A DNA stretch of 7,898 bases from Planctomycetota bacterium (lineage in GTDB: Bacteria > Planctomycetota > Phycisphaerae > Sedimentisphaerales > Anaerobacaceae). Of this stretch, positions 1 to 5,247 are shown piece after piece (within the stretch, counting starts at the first letter, position 1; every line of letters starts with the position of its first letter). Location: the NCBI GenBank assembly GCA_026386835.1, contig JAPLMV010000200.1, positions 1-7,898 of the forward strand, given 5' to 3'. The position numbers were made by a program, and so were the translations under genes. A model generated the notes under the pieces. The model did no database searches. It was not told the DNA's origin and worked only from the letters and a program-made list of their open reading frames with translations.

Positions 1-1
1 T

Positions 2-256
2 CAGGCGGCGGCTGATATGCTGGGTTTTGATGTACTTAATATCGCAAATGAAGGAAAATTCGTTGCGGTTGTTTCGCCGCAATCTGCCGAAAAATGTCTG
101 AATATCTGCAAAAAACATCCACTCGGCACAAACGCAAGTATAATCGGCCAGGTCGTTGAAACCGGCGATGTGCCGGTTGTGGAAATGACAACCAGAATCG
201 GTGGCAGAAGAATAGTTCAGATGCAGTACGGACGCGAACTGCCGAGGATATGCTGA
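2..256 (+). CDS. hypE: HypE, C-terminal fragment (hydrogenase maturation, carbamoyl dehydratase)
   Basis: This is the 3' end of a gene whose start lies outside the window; the frame is open from base 2. HypE dehydrates the carbamoyl group placed on its C-terminal cysteine by HypF, giving the thiocyanate that becomes the CN- ligand of the [NiFe]-hydrogenase active-site iron. The 84 visible residues match the AIR-synthase-like C-terminal domain (AADMLGFDVLNIANEGK, then VAVVSP) and end in the family hallmark P-R-I-C, so the acceptor cysteine is the last residue. The stop TGA (254-256) overlaps the hypA start ATG (256-258) by one base, which implies translational coupling in one operon. Identity is secure; whether the missing N-terminal part is intact cannot be seen. 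Confidence 0.95.
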   Translation, partial: QAAADMLGFDVLNIANEGKFVAVVSPQSAEKCLNICKKHPLGTNASIIGQVVETGDVPVVEMTTRIGGRRIVQMQYGRELPRIC

Positions 257-600
257 TGCATGAAACGATTGTCGCACAGAGTATGTTAGAGGCAATCATC
301 ACCGAAGCAGAAAAAATAAACGCTAAACCCATTTGTGCGAAAATTACTTGCGGAACACTCAATGCCGTTAATGATGACTCGCTTTGTTTTGCCTTTGAGG
401 CAATCGCCAAAGGGACAATCTGCGGTGGGATGAAACTTCAAATCGAGCATAAACCGATGCAGGGGCGATGCAGAAATTGCAGCGAGGTTTTCGATGTCGA
501 TATCCTGAATTTGCGATGCCGAAAGTGCGGCGGCGATGATTTTGAACTGTTGCCCGATGAACCTTTGACGCTGCAGACAATAGAATTTGAAACGGAGTGA
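256..600 (+). CDS. hypA: HypA, nickel metallochaperone for [NiFe] hydrogenase
   Basis: This 114-aa protein has the usual HypA length. HypA delivers nickel to the hydrogenase large subunit together with HypB. The start at 256 gives the conserved N-terminus Met-His-Glu, in which His2 is the nickel ligand; an ATG two codons upstream (250) would bury that motif, so 256 is preferred. A GAGGA at 244-248 sits 7 nt before it. The structural zinc site is complete, with two CxxC pairs (C72-R-N-C75 and C88-R-K-C91). The start overlaps the hypE stop and hypB follows after 4 nt, so the three genes are very probably co-transcribed. Nothing is unusual about the product. Confidence 0.96.
   Translation: MHETIVAQSMLEAIITEAEKINAKPICAKITCGTLNAVNDDSLCFAFEAIAKGTICGGMKLQIEHKPMQGRCRNCSEVFDVDILNLRCRKCGGDDFELLPDEPLTLQTIEFETE
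594..597 (+). promoter_or_regulatory. Ribosome binding site of hypB, inside the end of hypA
   Basis: GGAG lies 7 nt before ATG 605 and within the last codons of hypA. It decides the hypB start in favour of ATG 605 over a TTG at 587, which would add six residues and has no comparable site. Confidence 0.7.
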
Positions 601-604
601 TACT

Positions 605-1276
605 ATGTATAAAAAAATCGATGTAGGCAGAAAAATCCTAAGCGCCAACGAGGAATATGCACTTAAAAACAGCCGATTTTTCGCCGAGCATAAACAATTG
701 TGTCTTAATATGATATCTTCGCCAGGCTCAGGCAAAACCACAATTCTGACAAAGACGATAACGGAGCTTAAAGGTAAAATCAAAATCGGCGTTATCGAAG
801 GCGACATCCAGACCGACCTTGACACTCAGAGAATAAGGGCGACAAATGCTCCTGCCATTCAGATAGAAACGCAAGGCGCGTGCCACTTGTCCGCTGCTCA
901 GGTGGGGACGGCATTGGAAAAACTGCCTATTGAAAAGCTGGATTTGATTTTCATTGAGAACGTGGGGAACTTAGTTTGTCCGGCTGCCTTTGAGCTGGGC
1001 GAAACCGGAAAGGTCGCTGTTCTTTCCGTTGCCGAGGGCGATGATAAGCCCGCAAAGTATCCTGCGATTTTTGCAAAAGCAAAGGCAATGCTCATAAACA
1101 AAATCGATTTGCTCAAAGTCCCCGGCCTGGTGGATTTTGACATTGAAAAGGCAAAGGCCGATGCAAGAAAGCTGAACAGGGATATTAAGATTTTTCCGGT
1201 GTCAGCCAAAACCGGTGAAGGATTTGCCGACTGGTGTCGATGGCTTGTGGAATCCGTAAGCAATCTTCGCCAATAA
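605..1276 (+). CDS. hypB: HypB, GTPase for nickel insertion into [NiFe] hydrogenase
   Basis: This 223-aa SIMIBI-class GTPase powers nickel transfer from HypA to the hydrogenase precursor in the cytoplasm. Visible motifs are the P-loop SSPGSGKTT (residues 38-46), the EGD loop (65-67), the metal-site motif G-A-C-H (C93, H94), ENVGNLVCP with C125, and the guanine-specificity motif NKID (165-168), followed by an SAKTGEG loop at 200-206. It lacks the N-terminal CxxCGC nickel motif and the His-rich stretch of some HypB proteins, so only the G-domain metal site remains; this short form is common. It is the last gene of the hypE-hypA-hypB run and is followed directly by a terminator. Confidence 0.96.
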   Translation: MYKKIDVGRKILSANEEYALKNSRFFAEHKQLCLNMISSPGSGKTTILTKTITELKGKIKIGVIEGDIQTDLDTQRIRATNAPAIQIETQGACHLSAAQVGTALEKLPIEKLDLIFIENVGNLVCPAAFELGETGKVAVLSVAEGDDKPAKYPAIFAKAKAMLINKIDLLKVPGLVDFDIEKAKADARKLNRDIKIFPVSAKTGEGFADWCRWLVESVSNLRQ

Positions 1277-1312
1277 AAAACCCCCGGCAAACCAGGGGTT
1301 AATATTTTTGAT
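1273..1312. terminator. Bidirectional hairpin terminator between hypB and the small secreted peptide gene
   Basis: The stem is AACCCC (1279-1284) with GGGGTT (1295-1300), extended inward by GG/CC past one C-A mismatch, closing on a CAAA loop. Read on the minus strand, the stem is followed at once by a run of six T, the canonical intrinsic form, and ends the gene at 1356-1577. Read on the plus strand it is followed by AATATTTTT, a weaker tail, and would end the hyp operon. Confidence 0.85.
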
Positions 1313-1355
1313 TAGATTACATTCAAAAATTTTTGGCTTTGAACTGTTGCACGAA

Positions 1356-1577
1356 TTATTTCTTGATGCTGCAGTTCGGGTCCTTGGCCTTTGGGCAAGA
1401 ATTTGGGTCTTTTGCCTTTTTTCCGGCAGCGGGACAATTGACGTCTGAGGCATTTTTTACCATCGGACAACTTTTTCCAGCCTGCACCGGCTGCGAGCCG
1501 ATAAGCACAACTGTTGCAATAAACAATACCAGTATGCTTACAACTGTTACGAATCTCTTTGCATTTCTTACGTCCAT
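1356..1577 (-). CDS. Small secreted cysteine-containing peptide, function unknown
   Basis: This 73-aa product is not one I recognise. Residues 1-33 form a clear Sec signal peptide: basic N-region (RNAKR), hydrophobic core about 10-27, and likely cleavage after V-Q-A. The mature 40 residues are Lys-rich and contain four cysteines (C37, C48, C61, C69), three followed by Pro, and a repeated K-A-K-D-P-N-(S)-C motif. It could be a small disulfide-linked or metal-binding periplasmic peptide; no function is assignable. The start is well supported: AAGGAG (1589-1584) lies 6 nt before ATG, whereas an ATG 4 nt upstream is too close to that site. A TATAAT hexamer at 1670-1665 is a possible -10 box, but its -35 is poor. 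It converges on hypB and is divergent from tilS. Confidence 0.75.
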   Translation of the reverse strand: MDVRNAKRFVTVVSILVLFIATVVLIGSQPVQAGKSCPMVKNASDVNCPAAGKKAKDPNSCPKAKDPNCSIKK

Positions 1578-1763
1578 ACATTACTCCTTAAACTGAATAT
1601 TAAAATTTACCTTTGTTACATTTGCAGACTGCCTCGAATTGGTTATAGGGCAACTGCGACGGGTATTATACTATAGATATTGGAATAATGTTCGTCTAAA
1701 ACAGGATTTAAACATTAAATTTTTCCCTGCCTTTGGGGCGTTTCCTGCGGTAAAATAGAAGAA

Positions 1764-3215
1764 ATGCTTACGGAATTTGAGAAGAAAATACTTAAATTTA
1801 TCTATTCAGAAGAGCTTTTCGGCTCAGGGGACAGGATTTTATTGGCTATCTCCGGCGGGGCCGATTCTACAGCCCTTATGTATGCGATGCAGCAGTTGAA
1901 AGCCGATGGGCCGTTAAAGACGGAGTTTCTTTGCGCTCATATAAATCACCAGTTAAGAGGCCTCGACGCAGATGCAGATGAGAATTTTGTCATTGAGCAG
2001 GCTGCCATACTCGAGATGCCTGTAAAGACAAGGAAAATCAACGTCGCCGATTATGCCTGCGAAAACAAATTATCAATTGAAACGGCGGCGAGGAAATTGC
2101 GTATCGAAGCTCTGCTCGATATCGCAAAGGCAAACGGCTGTAATGTGATAGCTGCTGCGCACCATAAAGACGATAATGCTGAAACGATTATTCAGCGGCT
2201 TTCTCGCGGCACGGGCTTTCGCGGCCTTTGCGGAATATGGCCCAAAAGAACTTTTGACGGCATAAATTTTGTCAGGCCATTACTATGCGTAACAAGGCAG
2301 GAAATTATCGATTATCTTAAAAATCGAAACCTGAATTGGCGGCACGACTATACAAATGACCAGTGTGTCTACAGACGCAATTTTCTACGCCATAAACTGA
2401 TTCCGCAATTGCAGGAGAATTGTCAAACTTCCGTCGCCGAGCAGTTGTTCGACCTCTCTGAAGGGGTACGCAGATTTTATGGTCTTACTTGCAAACGCGC
2501 AGAAAAACTTTGGCCTGGATTGGCAGATTGTGCCGAAGGCAGAATTGCCTTGGATTTGAAGATGCTCGCCCCTGAGCACCCGGCTGTTAAGGTTGAACTG
2601 GTTCAGAGGTGCTTGGCATTATTGGGATGCGGCGAGCAAAACTTGACGCAGGAGCATTATGAGAAAATCCTGCAACTGACAAAAGAAAAGACAAGCGGCA
2701 GGCAAATCGAACTGCCCGACGGCTTTATAGTAAGATACGAATACGGAAAATTAGTTTTTACTGATTGTCATTGCGAGCGAAGCAATCTCATTTCAAAGAC
2801 AGCCGTCAATAGTATAGAGTTTGCCGTTCCCGGCCAGACCCGGTTCGGCGATTACCTGGTAGAGGCCGGCATTTTCGATGCCGAAATGGGAGCCGGAAAA
2901 TTCAAGGCGGGCAAGACCGGTTTTGTCGAATGGTTTGACTGGGAGAAAATAAAGCCGCCTTTGATTGTTCGGACGCGCAAAGATGGTGACAGGTTTATTC
3001 CGCTGGGCCTTGTTGAGGAAAAAAAGGTCGGCAGATTTCTGATTGACCAGCGTGTACCGCAGCGGATACGAAAAAAGGTGCTGGTCGTTGCCGACAGCGA
3101 AAAGATTATCTGGCTTTGGCCGATTCGAATGTGCCAGCAGGCCAAAATCACTGAAAAAACCAAAAAGATTCTCCGCCTTCAGATAACCGACGCAGGCAGT
3201 GACAGAGAGTTTTGA
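1764..3215 (+). CDS. tilS: TilS, tRNA(Ile)-lysidine synthetase
   Basis: This 483-aa enzyme uses ATP and lysine to convert C34 of the tRNA(Ile) CAU anticodon to lysidine, switching it from AUG to AUA decoding; it is normally essential. The N-terminal PP-loop ATPase domain has SGGADS at 30-35, then AHINHQLRG, AAHHKDDNAET with RLSRGTGFRG, and the YRRNFLRHKLIPQL segment. The C-terminal tRNA-binding domain is also present (RTRKDGDRFIPLG, VGRFLIDQRVP, IIWLWPIR). Length is normal. Residues 335-343 (CHCERSNLI) are encoded by a palindromic repeat read in frame, located between the domains. The Shine-Dalgarno is weak (only AGAAGAA before ATG 1764). No clear terminator follows. The gene stands alone, 186 bp from the divergent small peptide gene. 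Confidence 0.96.
   Translation: MLTEFEKKILKFIYSEELFGSGDRILLAISGGADSTALMYAMQQLKADGPLKTEFLCAHINHQLRGLDADADENFVIEQAAILEMPVKTRKINVADYACENKLSIETAARKLRIEALLDIAKANGCNVIAAAHHKDDNAETIIQRLSRGTGFRGLCGIWPKRTFDGINFVRPLLCVTRQEIIDYLKNRNLNWRHDYTNDQCVYRRNFLRHKLIPQLQENCQTSVAEQLFDLSEGVRRFYGLTCKRAEKLWPGLADCAEGRIALDLKMLAPEHPAVKVELVQRCLALLGCGEQNLTQEHYEKILQLTKEKTSGRQIELPDGFIVRYEYGKLVFTDCHCERSNLISKTAVNSIEFAVPGQTRFGDYLVEAGIFDAEMGAGKFKAGKTGFVEWFDWEKIKPPLIVRTRKDGDRFIPLGLVEEKKVGRFLIDQRVPQRIRKKVLVVADSEKIIWLWPIRMCQQAKITEKTKKILRLQITDAGSDREF
2766..2788 (+). repeat. Short palindromic interspersed-type repeat inside tilS
   Basis: The core CATTGCGAGCGAAGCAAT contains the inverted arms ATTGC (2770-2774) and GCAAT (2782-2786). 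From memory, this sequence recurs in many bacterial genomes and, when read as protein, gives CHCERSEAI-like strings. Here it is read as CHCERSNLI in the tilS frame without a stop. Only one copy is in this window, so its repeat status is knowledge-based rather than shown here. Confidence 0.55.
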
Positions 3216-3538
3216 GTTGAAGAATTTTTTGGACAGGATTACAAGATTTATTTCATGGCTTACAATGTGGCGTTGTAAACGGGCAAATGCTACTCTGCGA
3301 AGTAGTTCGCTACGAAGCACGAGAAGGCGGTTAAGTCGTTTATTTTAAGGCAGTTAGGTGAAAAAATGATTTCACCACGAAGACGCTGTTTAAGGCGGCA
3401 GATAGGAAATATTGAAAAAATAAAAGTTAATTTGGGAAGGATTTTGGTATAATGTTGCAATTGGAAGGTGGAAAAATGTTTAAAACCACGGAAAATTGGA
3501 AATCTTAGTTATAGGTCTTTTTTACAGGAGGATTGGCA
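3216..3538. other. Gene-free spacer with degraded repeat-like sequence
   Basis: No credible ORF lies here. The stretch GGACAGGATTACAAGATTT (about 3231-3249) and TTTCACCACGAAGACGC (about 3370-3386) resemble fragments of widespread intergenic repeats of the kind GACAGGATTAACAGGATT and AACCACGAAGACACGAAG. Between them are small inverted repeats, TTACAA/TTGTAA (3260-3265 and 3273-3278) and GTAG-TTCG-CTAC (around 3302-3313). None has the T-tract of a terminator, so how tilS transcription ends is unclear. The last 100 bases hold the promoter and leader of the next gene. Confidence 0.45.
3445..3453 (+). promoter_or_regulatory. Extended -10 promoter for the FG-GAP/dockerin gene
   Basis: TGGTATAAT is a perfect extended -10 element (TGn plus the TATAAT consensus at 3448-3453). 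No good -35 lies at 16-18 nt, as expected for extended -10 promoters. Transcription would start near 3460 and give a leader of about 80 nt before ATG 3539. Confidence 0.55.
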
Positions 3539-4591
3539 ATGTCCAGAAATGAGAAAAACAAGTCCACCACACAGATGGCGGATAAAAAATGGTTTATTGT
3601 GATGTTGGCTGTTATCGTGTGTTTTGCCTTTAGCCCGCCGCAGGCGGGGGCCGACACCTGGCTGGAAAGACAAAAGCTTCTTGCCTCGGATGGCACTGCC
3701 GGGATATTGTTTGGCCGTTCTGTTTCTATCAGCGGCAATTATGCAATCGTGGGGGCGTCTAGCGATGACGACAATGGAGGCGACTCCGGCTCGGCATATA
3801 TATTCAATCGGGATGGGACAAACTGGGTTCAGCAGCAAAAGCTTACCGCCTCGGATGGCGCTGCCAGCGATCAGTTTGGCTATTCAGTTTCTATCAGCGG
3901 CGATTACGCAATCGTGGGGGCGTATGGCGATGACGACAAAGGAAGCGCCTCCGGCTCGGCTTATATATTCAAGCGGGATGGCACAAGCTGGGTCCAGCAG
4001 CAAAAGCTTCTCGCCTCGGCGGACGGCGCCACCAACGACTATTTTGGCCGGTCTGTCTCTATCAGCGGCGATTATGCAATCGCGGGGGCGTATGGCGATG
4101 ACGACAAAGGAAGCTGCTCCGGCTCGGCTTATATATTCAAACGGGATGGCACAAGCTGGAGCGAGCAGGCAAAGTCAAACGGGATGGCACAAGCTGGAGC
4201 GAGCAGGCAAAGCTTCTCGCATCGGATGGTGCTGCCAATGACTGCTTTGGCTATTCAGTTTCTATCAGCGGCGATCATGCAATCGTCGGGGCGTATCAAG
4301 ATGACAGCTACAAGGGCTCAGCTTATATATTCAATCGGGATGGGACAGTTTGGGTTCAGCAGCAAAAGCTTCTCGCCTCGGATGGCGTTTCCGGTGTCCT
4401 ATTTGGCTATTCAGTTTCTATCAGCGGCAATTATGCAATCGTCGGGGCGCTTCAAGATGACAACTACTCCGGCTCGACTTATGCGTTCAAGTTTCGCCCG
4501 AGGGCAGACCTTAATGATGACTGTAAGGTGGATTTCGCTGACTTTGCAATCTTTGCCGATTGGTGGCTATACGGAACCGATTAAGCGTTGA
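3539..4591 (+). CDS. Secreted FG-GAP/beta-propeller-like repeat protein, frameshifted by an internal duplication
   Basis: Start ATG 3539 is fixed by AGGAGG at 3526-3531. Residues 1-38 are a signal peptide (MADKKWFIVMLAVIVCFAF core, A-G-A cleavage). From residue 58 the protein repeats a 52-56-residue unit, FG(R/Y)SVSISG(N/D)YAIVGA then SGSAYIF(N/K)RDGT-W, like FG-GAP/integrin-type propeller blades; it probably acts at the cell surface or outside, with unknown ligand. Three units read in frame to about residue 212. An exact 38-bp tandem duplication (4137-4212) then shifts the frame. The next 138 codons, to TGA 4591, are an out-of-frame reading without family features. Deleting one 38-bp copy restores a 335-aa protein with five units and a dockerin-like tail ending at 4584. 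As given, the gene is a probable pseudogene, a reversible variant or an assembly error. Confidence 0.75.
   Translation: MSRNEKNKSTTQMADKKWFIVMLAVIVCFAFSPPQAGADTWLERQKLLASDGTAGILFGRSVSISGNYAIVGASSDDDNGGDSGSAYIFNRDGTNWVQQQKLTASDGAASDQFGYSVSISGDYAIVGAYGDDDKGSASGSAYIFKRDGTSWVQQQKLLASADGATNDYFGRSVSISGDYAIAGAYGDDDKGSCSGSAYIFKRDGTSWSEQAKSNGMAQAGASRQSFSHRMVLPMTALAIQFLSAAIMQSSGRIKMTATRAQLIYSIGMGQFGFSSKSFSPRMAFPVSYLAIQFLSAAIMQSSGRFKMTTTPARLMRSSFARGQTLMMTVRWISLTLQSLPIGGYTEPIKR
3710..4503 (+). repeat. Five FG-GAP-like coding repeats
   Basis: Each unit begins at a Phe-Gly codon pair: 3710, 3875, 4043, 4246 and 4402, so spacings are 165, 168, 203 (165 plus the 38-bp duplication) and 156 bp. DNA identity between units is high around TTTCTATCAGCGGC and GGCTCGGCTTATATATTC, which makes the array prone to unequal recombination and slippage. 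Units 4 and 5 are in the other frame after the duplication. Confidence 0.85.
4137..4212 (+). repeat. Exact 38-bp tandem duplication causing a frameshift
   Basis: Copy 1 is 4137-4174 and copy 2 is 4175-4212, identical over all 38 bases; both start TCAAACGGGATGG and end GAGCAGGCAAAG. As 38 is not a multiple of 3, the reading frame moves by +2. The sequence after copy 2 (CTTCTCGCATCGG) continues the repeat consensus K-L-L-A-S-D-G in the new frame, showing what the ancestral frame was. Confidence 0.95.
4213..4584 (+). pseudogene. Out-of-frame 3' part of the FG-GAP gene, with the dockerin-like tail
   Basis: In the frame reached after the duplication, the sequence reads LLASDGAANDCFGYSV, SISGDHAIVGAYQDD and SGNYAIVGALQDD. 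It then reads the tail A-D-L-N-D-D-C-K-V-D-F-A-D with DWWLYGTD and stops at TAA 4582-4584. The dockerin-like part spans about 4504-4581 and resembles the tail of the 5248-6900 product. No separate start codon with a ribosome binding site is visible, so this part is probably not translated unless one 38-bp copy is lost. Confidence 0.8.
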
Positions 4592-4647
4592 AAAAACAGC
4601 TTAATGAAGATTCGAAATCTGGTGACACCCTACAGGGGAAATAGAGG

Positions 4648-4666
4648 GTAAGCCCTGTCGGCTTAC
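4648..4666. repeat. Perfect 7-bp inverted repeat in the spacer after the FG-GAP gene
   Basis: GTAAGCC (4648-4654) and GGCTTAC (4660-4666) flank a 5-nt loop. No T-tract follows on either strand, so it is not a convincing intrinsic terminator. The right arm with its flank (TGTCGGCTTAC) recurs at 4739-4749. The rest of 4592-4745 shows no recognisable gene or site. Confidence 0.5.
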
Positions 4667-4745
4667 ATCGTGGCATTGGAAAGTAAAGAAACAGCTGGAA
4701 AAGGCGGAAAAGCGTGTTTTTGGGCTAAAAATGGGCATTGTCGGC

Positions 4746-5099
4746 TTACTTTGAGGCAGAGTCTGTTAACTCTGTGACAAAGTCGGTTAACTCTGAGGCA
4801 AAGTCGGCGTGATATGTGACAGGTAACGCGTGATATGCCGCAGATGAAGCGTGATATGCGACAAAGTCGGCCTGTGTTTGGCCTTTGAAGCAGGCAATCT
4901 GCTGGGCGACATGCAGGAAAATCGCAGAAGTAACATCTTCCACCGTTTCTTTATAAAAGAGCCGATGCACACAAAACCGGAAAATCCGCTAATAGTAAAG
5001 GTCGTAAAGCCGCCCAAGTGCCTCCGACTCTGTGCGGGCCCGCGACACTAAATCATCGGTATTTGACTTCTCTGCGGATTTTGCCATAACATCAACCAT
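4746..5099 (-). pseudogene. Decayed ECF-type sigma-70 factor gene (region 2 remnant)
   Basis: Read from ATG 5099 on the minus strand, one frame gives DDLVSRARTESEALGRLYDLYY, interrupted after residue 36 by TAG (4991-4989). The same frame continues RIFRFCVHRLF, YKETVEDVTSAIFLHVAQQI, then ACFKGQTQADF. This is the pattern of sigma-70 region 2.1-2.2 in ECF factors (A-L-x-x-L-Y-x-x-Y-Y, then E-D-V-T-x-x-[IV]-F-L-x-V). Regions 2.3-4, including the LP-x-x-x-R-E helix-turn-helix, are absent; the frame instead runs through 21-bp repeats to TAA at 4748-4746. TTGGAA (5148-5143) and TATCCT (5125-5120), 17 nt apart, may be its old promoter. I found no clear ribosome site. A GTG at 4970 leaves a 74-codon open frame that might still be expressed, but it would lack DNA-binding region 4. 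Confidence 0.7.
4750..4875. repeat. Six degenerate 21-bp tandem repeats (heptad-coding minisatellite)
   Basis: The copies are 4750-4770, 4771-4791, 4792-4812, 4813-4833, 4834-4854 and 4855-4875. Typical copies are TCTGTGACAAAGTCGGTTAAC, TCTGAGGCAAAGTCGGCGTGA and TATGCGACAAAGTCGGCCTGT. As 21 is a multiple of 3, the minus strand reads as seven-residue repeats: DFVAYHA, SSAAYHA, LPVTYHA, DFASELT, DFVTELT, DSASK-stop. The array starts exactly where the sigma-factor similarity ends. Copies differ at several positions, so it is an old array, and unit length and spacing exclude CRISPR. Confidence 0.8.
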
Positions 5100-5177
5100 T
5101 GCCGTAAGTATAATTGCGCAGGATACGGATATGTTACATCAATTCCAAAAAAAACATGAAAAATAAATTTTGTGCGC

Positions 5178-5208
5178 ATAAAAAACCCCCGGCAAAAGCC
5201 GAGGGTTT
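5178..5208 (-). terminator. Intrinsic terminator of the peptidase/dockerin gene
   Basis: The stem is AAACCC (5183-5188) with GGGTTT (5203-5208), then one C-A mismatch, then CGGC/GCCG closing on an AAAA loop. On the minus strand it is followed by a run of six T, about 40 nt after the stop at 5248. It shares 19 identical bases (5178-5196) with the terminator at 1273-1291. Confidence 0.85.
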
Positions 5209-5247
5209 AATTTTATCTCCGAGTCACGAGCCACAAACCACGACCTT

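Noticed and set aside
36..410. Start of a minus-strand frame reading MAIASKAKQSESS, reminiscent of translated interspersed repeats
   Set aside because: The DNA is ordinary hypA coding sequence and does not contain the ATTGCGAGCGAAGCAAT core; the likeness is chance.
587..604. Upstream TTG start for hypB adding six residues
   Set aside because: ATG 605 has GGAG at 7 nt and gives a normal HypB N-terminus; the TTG lies further inside hypA without a ribosome site.
286..825. A 179-codon minus-strand open frame across hypA and hypB
   Set aside because: It is antisense to two well-identified genes and shows no family features.
3624..4241. A 205-codon open frame overlapping the FG-GAP gene
   Set aside because: It is an alternative-frame shadow of the repeat array: no signal peptide, no ribosome site, and its repeats mirror the coding repeats.
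4750..4875. CRISPR array
   Set aside because: Units are 21 bp, contiguous and degenerate, with no spacers and no cas genes nearby.
4787..5017. A 76-codon minus-strand open frame overlapping the sigma remnant
   Set aside because: It is in a different frame from the sigma-like sequence and reads the 21-bp repeats as low-complexity peptide; the overlapping frame gives a coherent sigma region 2.
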